The notes under the pieces: generated by a model
Database searches by the model: none
Seen by the model: only the letters and a program-made list of their open reading frames with translations
What the model was told of the DNA's origin: nothing
Assembly: GCA_020053475.1 (NCBI GenBank)
Contig: JAGVNC010000027.1
Span: forward strand, 1 to 46,053
Reading direction: 5' to 3'
Origin: Candidatus Omnitrophota bacterium
GTDB taxonomy: Bacteria > Omnitrophota > Gorgyraeia > Zapsychrales > Zapsychraceae
DNA length: 46,053 nt
Shown here: in pieces, positions 25,876-32,344 of the stretch
Numbering within the stretch: position 1 is the stretch's first letter
Layout of the letters: every line of letters starts with the position of its first letter
Program-made: the position numbers and the translations under genes

Positions 25876-26976
25876 ATGACCGTCCGTTCACAGATAACCA
25901 AGATCAGAGAGACCGCCGGCTACAAAGCCCTTTTGAAAAAAGTGAGTGAAACCCTCATCGAAGGCCGGCGGCGCGTCGAGAAAGAAGGCCTGCGCACTTA
26001 CTGGGAGACCGGCCGCGAGGTCAACGCCCACCTCGCGCGGTACTCTGGGGGCGAAGTCCCGGCTAAAGGCCGGGGCAACGCCGCCTACGGCGAGCAGGTC
26101 GTTATCCTTTTGGCCGAAGACCTTGAGATGGGCGAACTGCTTCTCTACCGCTGTATCAGGTTCCATCAAACCTACCCCGATTTCCAAAAAGTATCCGGCT
26201 GGAAACTTTTCAAGTGGAGCCATTACCGGGGACTGATCACCGTCCCCGACGACAAGAGGCGTTCTTCCCTTGAGAAGGCCTCTCTCAAAAATGACTGGAC
26301 GTCCGGAGAGCTCGCCCTGCGGATCAAAGAGGCGCGGCCCGTCAACGCGTCCTCCGGCGTTACTGTCCCCGCGCGGTCCGCGGCTTCCGGCAAACAAGGC
26401 CTGCTCACGCCTTTGCGCGGCGAGCTTTATACGTACCGGCTGGTCGAGCGTCCCAACCTTTCACCGGGCGCTGAAGGGGGCCTGCTGGTCGACCTGGGCT
26501 TCGGGGTCTTTCACGAAGTGGACGCCCACCTCTTGTCGGCGTTCAGCAAGGATCAGATCATCGAGTCCCGCCCCAAAGACGACGCCTACAAATTTTATCA
26601 AACCGGCCGCACGGTCAAAGACCTGTTCACCTACGCCGCGTACGTTGAGAGAGTCATCGACGGCGACACGCTCAAAGTCCGTTTTGATCTAGGGTTCAAC
26701 GTGTGGATGCGCGAGACCTTGCGCCTGCGGGACATCGACTGCCCCGAAGTGGGCACGCCGGAAGGCGACGAAGCCAAGGCATTCGTCCGCTCGCATTTGA
26801 AAGAAGCCCAGCAGATCATCGTGCGCAGTTCCCGTTCCGATAAATATGCCCGGTATTTGGCGGATGTGTTTATCCCTTCAGTGGATCCAGGCTCGAGAGA
26901 CGAACAACGAGAAACGAGCGACGACATTTATTTAAACAATCTGCTTTTGGAAACCCGAAGAGCGGTGAGGATGTAG
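25876..26976 (+). CDS. DUF1016 (YhcG N-terminal) fused to staphylococcal-nuclease domain
   Basis: Residues about 10-155 match the DUF1016/YhcG N-terminal DNA-binding-like domain (TYWETGREVNAHLARYSGG, WSHYRGLITVPDD, ending TSGELALRIKEARP). Residues about 252-366 form an SNase domain with the key residues visible: Asp in RVIDGDTLKV, Arg and Glu in LRLRDIDCPEVG, and Arg in SDKYARYLADVFI. In most YhcG proteins a PDDEXK nuclease follows DUF1016; here an SNase replaces it. AGGGGGG precedes the ATG. Lacks an evident signal peptide, so it probably acts inside the cell, perhaps in defence or DNA turnover. Confidence 0.8.
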   Translation: MTVRSQITKIRETAGYKALLKKVSETLIEGRRRVEKEGLRTYWETGREVNAHLARYSGGEVPAKGRGNAAYGEQVVILLAEDLEMGELLLYRCIRFHQTYPDFQKVSGWKLFKWSHYRGLITVPDDKRRSSLEKASLKNDWTSGELALRIKEARPVNASSGVTVPARSAASGKQGLLTPLRGELYTYRLVERPNLSPGAEGGLLVDLGFGVFHEVDAHLLSAFSKDQIIESRPKDDAYKFYQTGRTVKDLFTYAAYVERVIDGDTLKVRFDLGFNVWMRETLRLRDIDCPEVGTPEGDEAKAFVRSHLKEAQQIIVRSSRSDKYARYLADVFIPSVDPGSRDEQRETSDDIYLNNLLLETRRAVRM

Positions 26977-27221
26977 GACAAAAATAAGTATTTTATGTGT
27001 ATATGGAAAATAATTATTCTAAATGACATCCATTATATAAAATTATTTGACAAAATGTATGTTTTAGGCGGAACGTAAAATTATTTTATCGGACGGTTAC
27101 GGATCGGAAGGCATCAGGCGTCCCCTGTTTTTGTTCGGGTTCCTGTCAAAGGATAACCAGGGCGGGGGTGAATGACAAATCATCGGATCCGAAAGATTTG
27201 ATACAGGAAGAGAGGTGAGGC

Positions 27222-27488
27222 ATGATCTTCGAGATACGAAAAGCCCGCAATGGATATGTGTTGAAAGTGAGCGGGCGGGAAGGCGCCCCGGAGGAAGTCG
27301 TCTACCAGGAAAAATATGGCGATGAAGTTGAATGCTTTGCCGATTTTCTGCGTTATTTGGACGAAGAGTACGGGCCGTCCACCAGCCGCTATTCGGAAAA
27401 AAGGATTTATGTCAACGTCGAGCCGGGAGACAAGTTTGAAGGGAAAAACGAAACCGCAAATGGACGATCTCGTTCAACGCATAGATGA
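27222..27488 (+). CDS. small hypothetical protein
   Basis: An 88-residue, mostly charged protein (MIFEIRKARNGYVLKVSGRE, then EVECFADFLRYLDEEYGPS) with GAGAGGTGAGG before the ATG. It looks like a small alpha/beta domain; no family recognised. The last 29 bases overlap the next gene, so the two are probably translated together. They lie between the DUF1016-SNase gene and the CRISPR locus. Confidence 0.6.
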   Translation: MIFEIRKARNGYVLKVSGREGAPEEVVYQEKYGDEVECFADFLRYLDEEYGPSTSRYSEKRIYVNVEPGDKFEGKNETANGRSRSTHR

Positions 27489-27795
27489 GCTGGCTCGGGG
27501 TACGCAAATGCTCACCCGTGTGGCCGCGCGCCAATACTCGGTGGAAGTTGAAGCTGTTCTTAAGGCGCGAAGCCGTGATCCGAGGCGTATCGAAAGATGT
27601 CTTGACGGCATGCTCGATTTTTGTTTCCACGACGGGGTTCTGGCGCTATATAAAAAACTCTGCCGGTATTACTTTGATATTGACCCGGAGGAGGTGGTTT
27701 CATACGTCCACGCTTATCGTGAAATGTGGGATGAGTCCCGGACATTTCAGCCGGAAAAAGAAGGAAAAAGGAACGGGAAGAAGATTGGAAAATAA
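27460..27795 (+). CDS. small helical hypothetical protein
   Basis: ATG 27460 behind AAGGGA gives 111 residues; the longer track ORF is an artefact of the upstream gene. The protein is predicted helical (RIDELARGTQMLTRVAARQY, LDGMLDFCFHDGVLALYKKL) with a lysine-rich tail. No family recognised. It overlaps the preceding small gene and is followed by the cas5 relic. Confidence 0.6.
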   Translation: MDDLVQRIDELARGTQMLTRVAARQYSVEVEAVLKARSRDPRRIERCLDGMLDFCFHDGVLALYKKLCRYYFDIDPEEVVSYVHAYREMWDESRTFQPEKEGKRNGKKIGK

Positions 27796-27873
27796 GATCG
27801 GCAAAGAAATGAATTTTAACTCCCCCGAATTCGAGGGAATTAAAAGGTCCGCCTGAAAAAAGGGAGAATGAAA

Positions 27874-27954
27874 ATGAAGAAAATGTATGAAGTGTCCATG
27901 GAGATCGCGGGCCCGGCGGCGATGTTTACGCGGCCGGATACGGGGGCGGTTTAA
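27874..27954 (+). pseudogene. truncated cas5-like gene (N-terminus only)
   Basis: A 26-codon ORF, MKKMYEVSMEIAGPAAMFTR then PDTGAV and stop, with AGGGAG 7 bases before the ATG. It aligns with the start of the intact Cas5c in this window: MEIAGPAAMFTRPD against LEVWGEFACFSRPE, with E, G, A, F, R and P shared. It reads as the first beta strand and loop of a different Cas5. Everything after it is missing, and cas3 begins 23 bases later. It is probably the scar of an earlier CRISPR-Cas operon. Confidence 0.5.
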
Positions 27955-27977
27955 TGAGTAAAAATAAGGAAAATTGA

Positions 27978-30350
27978 GTGACCCAATATTTTGCACATAG
28001 CGCCAACAAAGCTGGTAGTCCATGGGAGCCGCTGAAAGAACATCTCCAATGCGTTGCTAAGCGTGCGAGTGAATACGCCGATGTGTTTGGAGCCAAAGAA
28101 GAAGCCGCAATCGCTGGGTTATGGCATGACCTCGGCAAATATTCAGAATTATTCACCAAACGATTGAGAGGAGAAATGAGCGGGCTTGATCACTGGAGTA
28201 CGGGAGCATTGGCAACACTTATTAGTTTTAGAGATAAAGCTGTGGCGGCCGGTTTAGCTGTTCAGGGACATCATATTGGACTTCAAGAAGGTTTTAGCCA
28301 GAGAATCCGAGACGATCTTGATATCACCCGATTATCTGACCCGGCGACACACCCACTTGGATTGACGTTGACTGAACCTAACATCAAAGCCCTTCTTGAA
28401 CGTTTTAAAGCCGATGAATTTGTAATGCCTTCCGCTCCCCAAGTGCCACTTTATGATTTTGTTGCACCATCGGCTGCTGCTATGCTGGATGTGCGAATGC
28501 TTTTTTCTGCTTTGGTGGATGCTGATTATATTGAAACTGAAGCACATTTTGAGGGAAAGTCAGACGGGACAAAGGTGTATCGTTACGAAGGTCCAGGTCT
28601 GCAAGCCAAAAAGGCCTTTGAAATTCTATCGGTGCACTTGGAGGAGCTTGAACGCGTAACGAAATCTTCTCAAAGCGTGCGAAGAATTCGCAAACATCTG
28701 CTCGACACTTGCCTGAAAAAAGCTGGCTTGCCTACGGGTATTTTTACTCTTACGGCTCCAACTGGTGCGGGAAAAACATTGGCGATGCTGGCCTTCGCGT
28801 TAAAGCATTCCATCGCTAATACCAAAATCCGCCGTATTGTTATGGTCGTGCCATTTTTAAGTATTATTGAGCAAACGGCAAAAGTCTATCGACAGTTATT
28901 TGAACCTCATTTGGGGTCGCTTTACATTCTTGAACATCATAGTCTCGTTGGGGCAAGTAGAGAAGGGCGTGGAGATCAATTGAATCTGGATAATGAAGAG
29001 GAGGCCCGTCGTTTGGCTCGGCTATTGGCGGAAAATTGGGATGCGCCGCTGGTCATCACAACAAGTGTACAGCTTTTTGAGTCACTTTTTGCCAATTCAC
29101 CTGCCAAGTGCAGGAAACTGCACCGCCTTGCCGACAGTATTATCCTGTTCGATGAAGTTCAGACGCTTCCGTCTCGTATCGTGATTCCTTCATTAGCCGC
29201 TTTGTCGCGCTTTACAGAACGCTACGGTTGTACGGTTGTTTTCTCAACAGCTACGCAGCCAGCCTTTGATCACCTAAGCGAGAAAGTGAAACCATACGCA
29301 ACAACAGGTTGGCGTCCCCAGAATATTGTGGAAGATTCACTATCTATTTTTAATCAGGCGCGTCGGGTCCAAATTGATTGGCAAGTTGAGCAAACTCGTT
29401 CTTGGGAGTCCGTTGCCGGAGACTTGGCAAAAAATGAAAATTCGCAGTCTCTTTGCATTGTGAATCTAAAACGACACGCGCAAATACTCACAATGCATTT
29501 GTACAAATTAATAGATAAAGACGGGTTATTCCACCTTTCCACGAACATGTGCCCTGCTCACCGCGTGAAAGTTTTGAAAGAAGTTTGCGTGCGGCTCAGA
29601 CCAGACAATTTGCGTCCGTGTCGTTTAATTTCGACTCAATGTGTTGAGGCTGGTGTGGATATCGATTTCCCCGTTGCCTGGCGCGCCTTCGGGCCGCTTG
29701 ATGCTATCGCCCAAGCTGCTGGACGCTGTAATAGGGAGGGGCGGCTGGACGGCCTTGGCCGAATGGTTGTTTTTCTACCTGAAAAAGAACATGATAGGGA
29801 ATACCTCTATCCACCTGGTGGCTATAAGCAGGCGACGGAGACTACAAGAACGCTATTTGAGGAAAAAAAGAATGAGGCTTTTAGAAAAGGTATTTCTTTC
29901 GAGAATATTTTTGACATTTACGATCCTGAGTTATTCAATCAATACTACAGATTGCTTTACAGTTTGACTCGCGCAACTGAATTGGATCTCGATCTCGAGG
30001 ATGCATTGCAACGGCGTTCTTTTGTGGATGTGGCCCAGCATTACCGTTTGATTGGTCCAAGTATCAATGTGCTCGTGCCCTATTCGGATGAAATTGATTT
30101 ATTTGAATCATTAAAGAGGCGGCTCGATAAGGAGGGGCGATTAACGCGTCAATGGATCCAGGACGCGAGACCACTGACCGTCAGTTTGTACCGTCCTAAA
30201 AGCGGTGATACTGTTTGGAATTATCTTTATCCTGTGCCTTTGGGATGTGGTGAACAAGCCGACGACTGGTTTATTTATTTAAACAAAGAAGATTACGATT
30301 CGTTGCTTGGTCTCAAACCGCCTGATGAGGGTGGAGCGTGGATGACATAA
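27978..30350 (+). CDS. cas3: CRISPR-associated nuclease-helicase Cas3 (type I-C)
   Basis: Cuts and unwinds target DNA after Cascade binding. The 790 residues start at GTG behind AAGGAAAA. HD nuclease: H22, then H50-D51 in LWHDLGKYS, DHWSTGA and GHHIG. Superfamily 2 helicase: Walker A APTGAGKTLAM (about 260), motif II as DEVQ in ILFDEVQTLP, motif III FSTATQP, motif VI QAAGRCNREGR. Intact. It is separated from cas5c by an insert of 1.2 kb that carries the NYN and RHH genes and the crRNA-like RNA; normally cas5 follows cas3 directly. Confidence 0.95.
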   Translation: MTQYFAHSANKAGSPWEPLKEHLQCVAKRASEYADVFGAKEEAAIAGLWHDLGKYSELFTKRLRGEMSGLDHWSTGALATLISFRDKAVAAGLAVQGHHIGLQEGFSQRIRDDLDITRLSDPATHPLGLTLTEPNIKALLERFKADEFVMPSAPQVPLYDFVAPSAAAMLDVRMLFSALVDADYIETEAHFEGKSDGTKVYRYEGPGLQAKKAFEILSVHLEELERVTKSSQSVRRIRKHLLDTCLKKAGLPTGIFTLTAPTGAGKTLAMLAFALKHSIANTKIRRIVMVVPFLSIIEQTAKVYRQLFEPHLGSLYILEHHSLVGASREGRGDQLNLDNEEEARRLARLLAENWDAPLVITTSVQLFESLFANSPAKCRKLHRLADSIILFDEVQTLPSRIVIPSLAALSRFTERYGCTVVFSTATQPAFDHLSEKVKPYATTGWRPQNIVEDSLSIFNQARRVQIDWQVEQTRSWESVAGDLAKNENSQSLCIVNLKRHAQILTMHLYKLIDKDGLFHLSTNMCPAHRVKVLKEVCVRLRPDNLRPCRLISTQCVEAGVDIDFPVAWRAFGPLDAIAQAAGRCNREGRLDGLGRMVVFLPEKEHDREYLYPPGGYKQATETTRTLFEEKKNEAFRKGISFENIFDIYDPELFNQYYRLLYSLTRATELDLDLEDALQRRSFVDVAQHYRLIGPSINVLVPYSDEIDLFESLKRRLDKEGRLTRQWIQDARPLTVSLYRPKSGDTVWNYLYPVPLGCGEQADDWFIYLNKEDYDSLLGLKPPDEGGAWMT

Positions 30351-30364
30351 AGGTCAGGCTAATA

Positions 30365-30392
30365 CAAAAGGGGGACAATAGTCCCCCTTTTG
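30365..30392. terminator. bidirectional terminator after cas3 and for the crRNA-like RNA
   Basis: A perfect 12-base stem (CAAAAGGGGGAC/GTCCCCCTTTTG) with a 4-base loop. The outer A4/T4 tracts give a G+C stem followed by T on both strands, so it can end cas3 mRNA on + and the minus-strand small RNA. Confidence 0.8.
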
Positions 30393-30412
30393 ATTTAAAA
30401 ACACTAAATTTT

Positions 30413-30444
30413 GTTTCAATCCACGCGTTTCTATTAGACGCGAC
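30413..30444 (-). repeat. orphan CRISPR repeat, diverged in the stem-loop
   Basis: Exactly 32 nt, like the array repeats. Only the middle differs: TCTAATAGAAA replaces the CCCCATGCGGG-type stem-loop. Pairing CGCGTCT with AGA-(AA bulge)-CGCG keeps a hairpin above the cleavage site. No second repeat is near. Confidence 0.8.
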
Positions 30445-30451
30445 TATAGAT

Positions 30452-30479
30452 ATAATAGCAAAAAATTTAAATGTTGCAA
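30452..30479 (-). promoter_or_regulatory. promoter of the crRNA-like RNA
   Basis: Minus strand TTGCAA, 16 bases, TATTAT. Predicted +1 is 30445-30444, the first base of the repeat. The -35 box overlaps the PAM-distal end of the guide's own target site. Confidence 0.6.
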
Positions 30480-30501
30480 TATAAAAACAATATATTTTGA
30501 A
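30479..30501 (-). promoter_or_regulatory. target site of the crRNA-like guide between divergent promoters
   Basis: Minus strand TTC (30501-30499) followed by AAAATATATTGTTTTTATAT. This agrees with the pseudo-spacer except at positions 6, 9 and 18. The PAM is 2 bases from the -35 of the NYN promoter. A bound I-C Cascade would cover both promoters. Confidence 0.65.
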
Positions 30502-30503
30502 TG

Positions 30504-30535
30504 TTGACAATTCCTGATTTTCTTATTAATATAAT
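30504..30535 (+). promoter_or_regulatory. promoter of the NYN gene
   Basis: TTGACA, 17 bases, TAATAT; TATAAT also occurs 3 bases further. +1 would be near 30540, 35 bases before the ATG with its GAAGGG ribosome site. It may also feed the downstream cas genes. Confidence 0.65.
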
Positions 30536-30574
30536 CGTAAGTATTCATTAGGATCATTGAAACGAAGGGTGTTT

Positions 30575-31066
30575 ATGATCAATAAATCCAACAATTTTGC
30601 TTTTCTCGACAGTCAGAATCTCAATTTGGGGATTAAACAGCAAGGCTGGATCCTCGACTTTAAAAGGTTCCGGGTTTATCTTCAAGAGAAGTACGGGATT
30701 TCAAAGGCTTTTTTGTTTATCGGTTATATTCCGACGAATCAGAGCTTGTACACGGCTTTGCAGTCGTTCGGCTATATCCTTGTTTTTAAACCGACACTAC
30801 AGGGGGCAAAGGGGAAGATCAAGGGCAATGTCGACGCGGAATTGGTGTTACATGCTATGAAGGAGTTGCCGCATTATGACAAAGCGTTAATTGTTTCCGG
30901 AGACGGGGATTTTGCTTGCTTGATCGAATATTTGAACAAGATGAAAAAGCTCTTAAATTTGATGATTCCCGATCAAGGCCAATATTCATCGCTTTTAAGA
31001 AAATTTAATGCGGAGATTATTTTTATGAATAATTTGCGCGCAAAATTGGAATATCACCAGCCATAA
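30575..31066 (+). CDS. NYN-domain (PIN-like) putative ribonuclease, LabA/DUF88 type
   Basis: ATG 30575 behind GAAGGG gives 163 residues; the track's TTG 30557 has no ribosome site. Acidic residues of the PIN-like active site are in AFLDSQNLNLG, NVDAELVLHAM and IVSGDGDF. NYN proteins usually cut RNA. The gene sits inside the cas operon, and its promoter carries the predicted target of a crRNA-like guide. A role as a toxin or effector kept silent by Cascade is therefore plausible; this is inference. A nucleic-acid accessory factor of CRISPR processing is the alternative. Confidence 0.8.
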   Translation: MINKSNNFAFLDSQNLNLGIKQQGWILDFKRFRVYLQEKYGISKAFLFIGYIPTNQSLYTALQSFGYILVFKPTLQGAKGKIKGNVDAELVLHAMKELPHYDKALIVSGDGDFACLIEYLNKMKKLLNLMIPDQGQYSSLLRKFNAEIIFMNNLRAKLEYHQP

Positions 31067-31160
31067 AAAAAGAGAGGCATTGCCGCGGGACGGAACCCTT
31101 TGGATAGCCTCTCATCGTGATACATTGTAAATATACTACGTTTTTCACGTAAGTCAAGGG
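31065..31160. repeat. 96-bp direct repeat, left copy (orphan promoter-terminator unit)
   Basis: By eye identical to 31399-31494. On the minus strand it contains TTGACT, 16 bases, TATATT (31157-31130), the operator TACGT-GAAAA-ACGTA inside the spacer, and a GAGAGGC/GCCTCTC hairpin followed by seven T. A transcript of about 60 nt would end at the 3' end of the NYN gene. No gene follows it on this strand. Confidence 0.85.
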
Positions 31161-31193
31161 GAAAACCCCTTTTTTCCTCCACTATTTCGGTTC

Positions 31194-31364
31194 CTAGCCG
31201 GAGCGATGTTTGCGGTACAACTGCAAGAGGTACGCGCTAACGTTATCCAGCCCGGCGGCCTTGGCGTCGGACTCGATTTGGGCTTTGTCAGTCGCCGTTG
31301 CCCGGATAGTTATCCATTCGGATTTTATTTTTTTAGTTCTGGGTGCGGCTTTTGGGTTTTGCAT
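31194..31364 (-). CDS. small ribbon-helix-helix protein (CopG/MobC-like), missed by the ORF track
   Basis: A 56-residue minus-strand gene, MQNPKAAPRTKKIKSEWITI followed by RATATDKAQIESDAKAAGLD, then NVSAYLLQLYRKH. The strand WITIRAT plus two helices with AGLDNVSAYL fits ribbon-helix-helix DNA-binding proteins such as antitoxins or mobilisation factors. AAAGGAG stands 6 bases before the ATG. Its promoter, with a palindromic operator and a hairpin plus T-run, lies in the right 96-bp repeat, so it is probably autoregulated and attenuated. It is convergent with the NYN gene. Confidence 0.75.
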   Translation of the reverse strand: MQNPKAAPRTKKIKSEWITIRATATDKAQIESDAKAAGLDNVSAYLLQLYRKHRSG

Positions 31365-31398
31365 TTTAGCTCCTTTTTATAATTTATTTGCCTCAACA

Positions 31399-31494
31399 AA
31401 AAAAAGAGAGGCATTGCCGCGGGACGGAACCCTTTGGATAGCCTCTCATCGTGATACATTGTAAATATACTACGTTTTTCACGTAAGTCAAGGG
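31399..31494. repeat. 96-bp direct repeat, right copy (leader of the RHH gene)
   Basis: Second copy of the unit at 31065, 334 bases away. Minus-strand promoter TTGACT-16-TATATT at 31491-31464, operator TACGT/ACGTA between the boxes, then the GAGAGGC/GCCTCTC hairpin (31447-31406) with a T-run, and the RHH gene 34 bases on. The hairpin could act as an attenuator in the leader. The conserved internal loop (CTATCC... and GCGGCAAT) suggests a structured RNA; class not recognised. Confidence 0.85.
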
Positions 31495-31552
31495 ATGAAT
31501 TTAGTAGAATTCGGAATGCTTTCATGGACTTGAATCGAAAGGAGTAAGGTAG

Positions 31553-32344
31553 ATGAAAATATCCTCTAAACCCCAAATACTCGAAGTTTGGGGCGAGTTT
31601 GCTTGTTTTTCGCGCCCTGAATTAAAAGTAGAACGTTTTAGTTATCCCATTATTACCCCCAGCGCGGCGCGGGGGATTTTTGACGCGATTTATTGTAAAC
31701 CTAACAGAAATCCGGTTGAGGCGCAGTTTCGCTGGCAGATTACGAAGATCGAAATGCTTGCGCCCATCGCTTATATTGCCCTGCGGCGCAATGAAGTGAA
31801 GGAGAAAATTGCTCTTGGTACGAAAACAGACCCAACAAAGTATGTCGGAGATTGGTTAGAAGGAATTGCCATGCCCGATCTTATATATGCAGACGCGGAT
31901 AAGGATTTTAGTGGAAATGATACAAAAGGTCGCACCCAGCGGCAAACCATGGCGCTTAAAAATGTGCGGTATCGTCTGACTGCTGAAATACGTCCCTTCC
32001 CTGGGCATGAAGACAAACAGCAGGCGCTTGAAGCGCAGTTCCGGCGGCGTGCCTCTCACGGGAAATGCTTTCATCAGCCGTGCATGGGCTGCCGTGAATT
32101 CCCGGCTTATTTTGAGTTGAAGGAGGTTGGTGAGGAATTGAGTGCGGTGGTTGATTATTCCCAAGATATCGGATGGATGCTCTATGATGTCTTCGACTTG
32201 CGCCGTCCCGGTTTGCCGTTGATGGAAGGAAAGAAGCCGTTTATTTCTCTGTTTCACGCGCAGATTGAGAAAGGCGTACTCGACGTTCCCGATTTCGACA
32301 GCCCCGAAGTTCTGAAACCCGAACAGGAGGCCGCCCATGCTTAA
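31553..32344 (+). CDS. cas5c: CRISPR-associated Cas5c (Cas5d), crRNA-processing RAMP protein
   Basis: In type I-C systems Cas5 replaces Cas6: it cuts the repeat and stays on the 5' handle. 263 residues, start ATG behind AAAGGAG. Family blocks: LEVWGEFACFSRPELKVERF, YPIITPSAARGIFDAIYCKP, MALKNVRYRLTAEI and RRASHGKCFHQPCMGCREF, GWMLYDVFD. It overlaps cas8c by 8 bases. It should process both the array transcript and the orphan-repeat RNA, because the 3' part of the two repeats is the same. Confidence 0.95.
   Translation: MKISSKPQILEVWGEFACFSRPELKVERFSYPIITPSAARGIFDAIYCKPNRNPVEAQFRWQITKIEMLAPIAYIALRRNEVKEKIALGTKTDPTKYVGDWLEGIAMPDLIYADADKDFSGNDTKGRTQRQTMALKNVRYRLTAEIRPFPGHEDKQQALEAQFRRRASHGKCFHQPCMGCREFPAYFELKEVGEELSAVVDYSQDIGWMLYDVFDLRRPGLPLMEGKKPFISLFHAQIEKGVLDVPDFDSPEVLKPEQEAAHA

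Larger units (their letters stand above)
30365..30445 (-). ncRNA. crRNA-like small RNA with a solitary diverged CRISPR repeat
   Basis: Reading the minus strand, a promoter ends at 30445, a 32-nt repeat follows (30444-30413), then a 21-nt AT-rich pseudo-spacer and the terminator hairpin. The repeat keeps GTCGCG at the 5' end and CGCGTGGATTGAAAC at the 3' end of the array repeat, so Cas5c could still cut it and leave the normal 11-nt handle. The pseudo-spacer begins AAAATTTAGTGTTTTTAAAT. It matches 17 of 20 positions at 30498-30479 (minus strand), with TTC as PAM and mismatches at 6, 9 and 18. This is the layout of CreA/CreR guides, which repress rather than cleave. Confidence 0.7.

Noticed and set aside
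27047-27074. TTGACA upstream of the small gene at 27222
   Set aside because: No -10 lies at a workable distance, so I do not call a promoter.
31210-31464. Plus-strand ORF of 84 residues
   Set aside because: It is antisense to the RHH gene and runs into the 96-bp repeat; the RHH frame has a good ribosome site and a recognisable fold.
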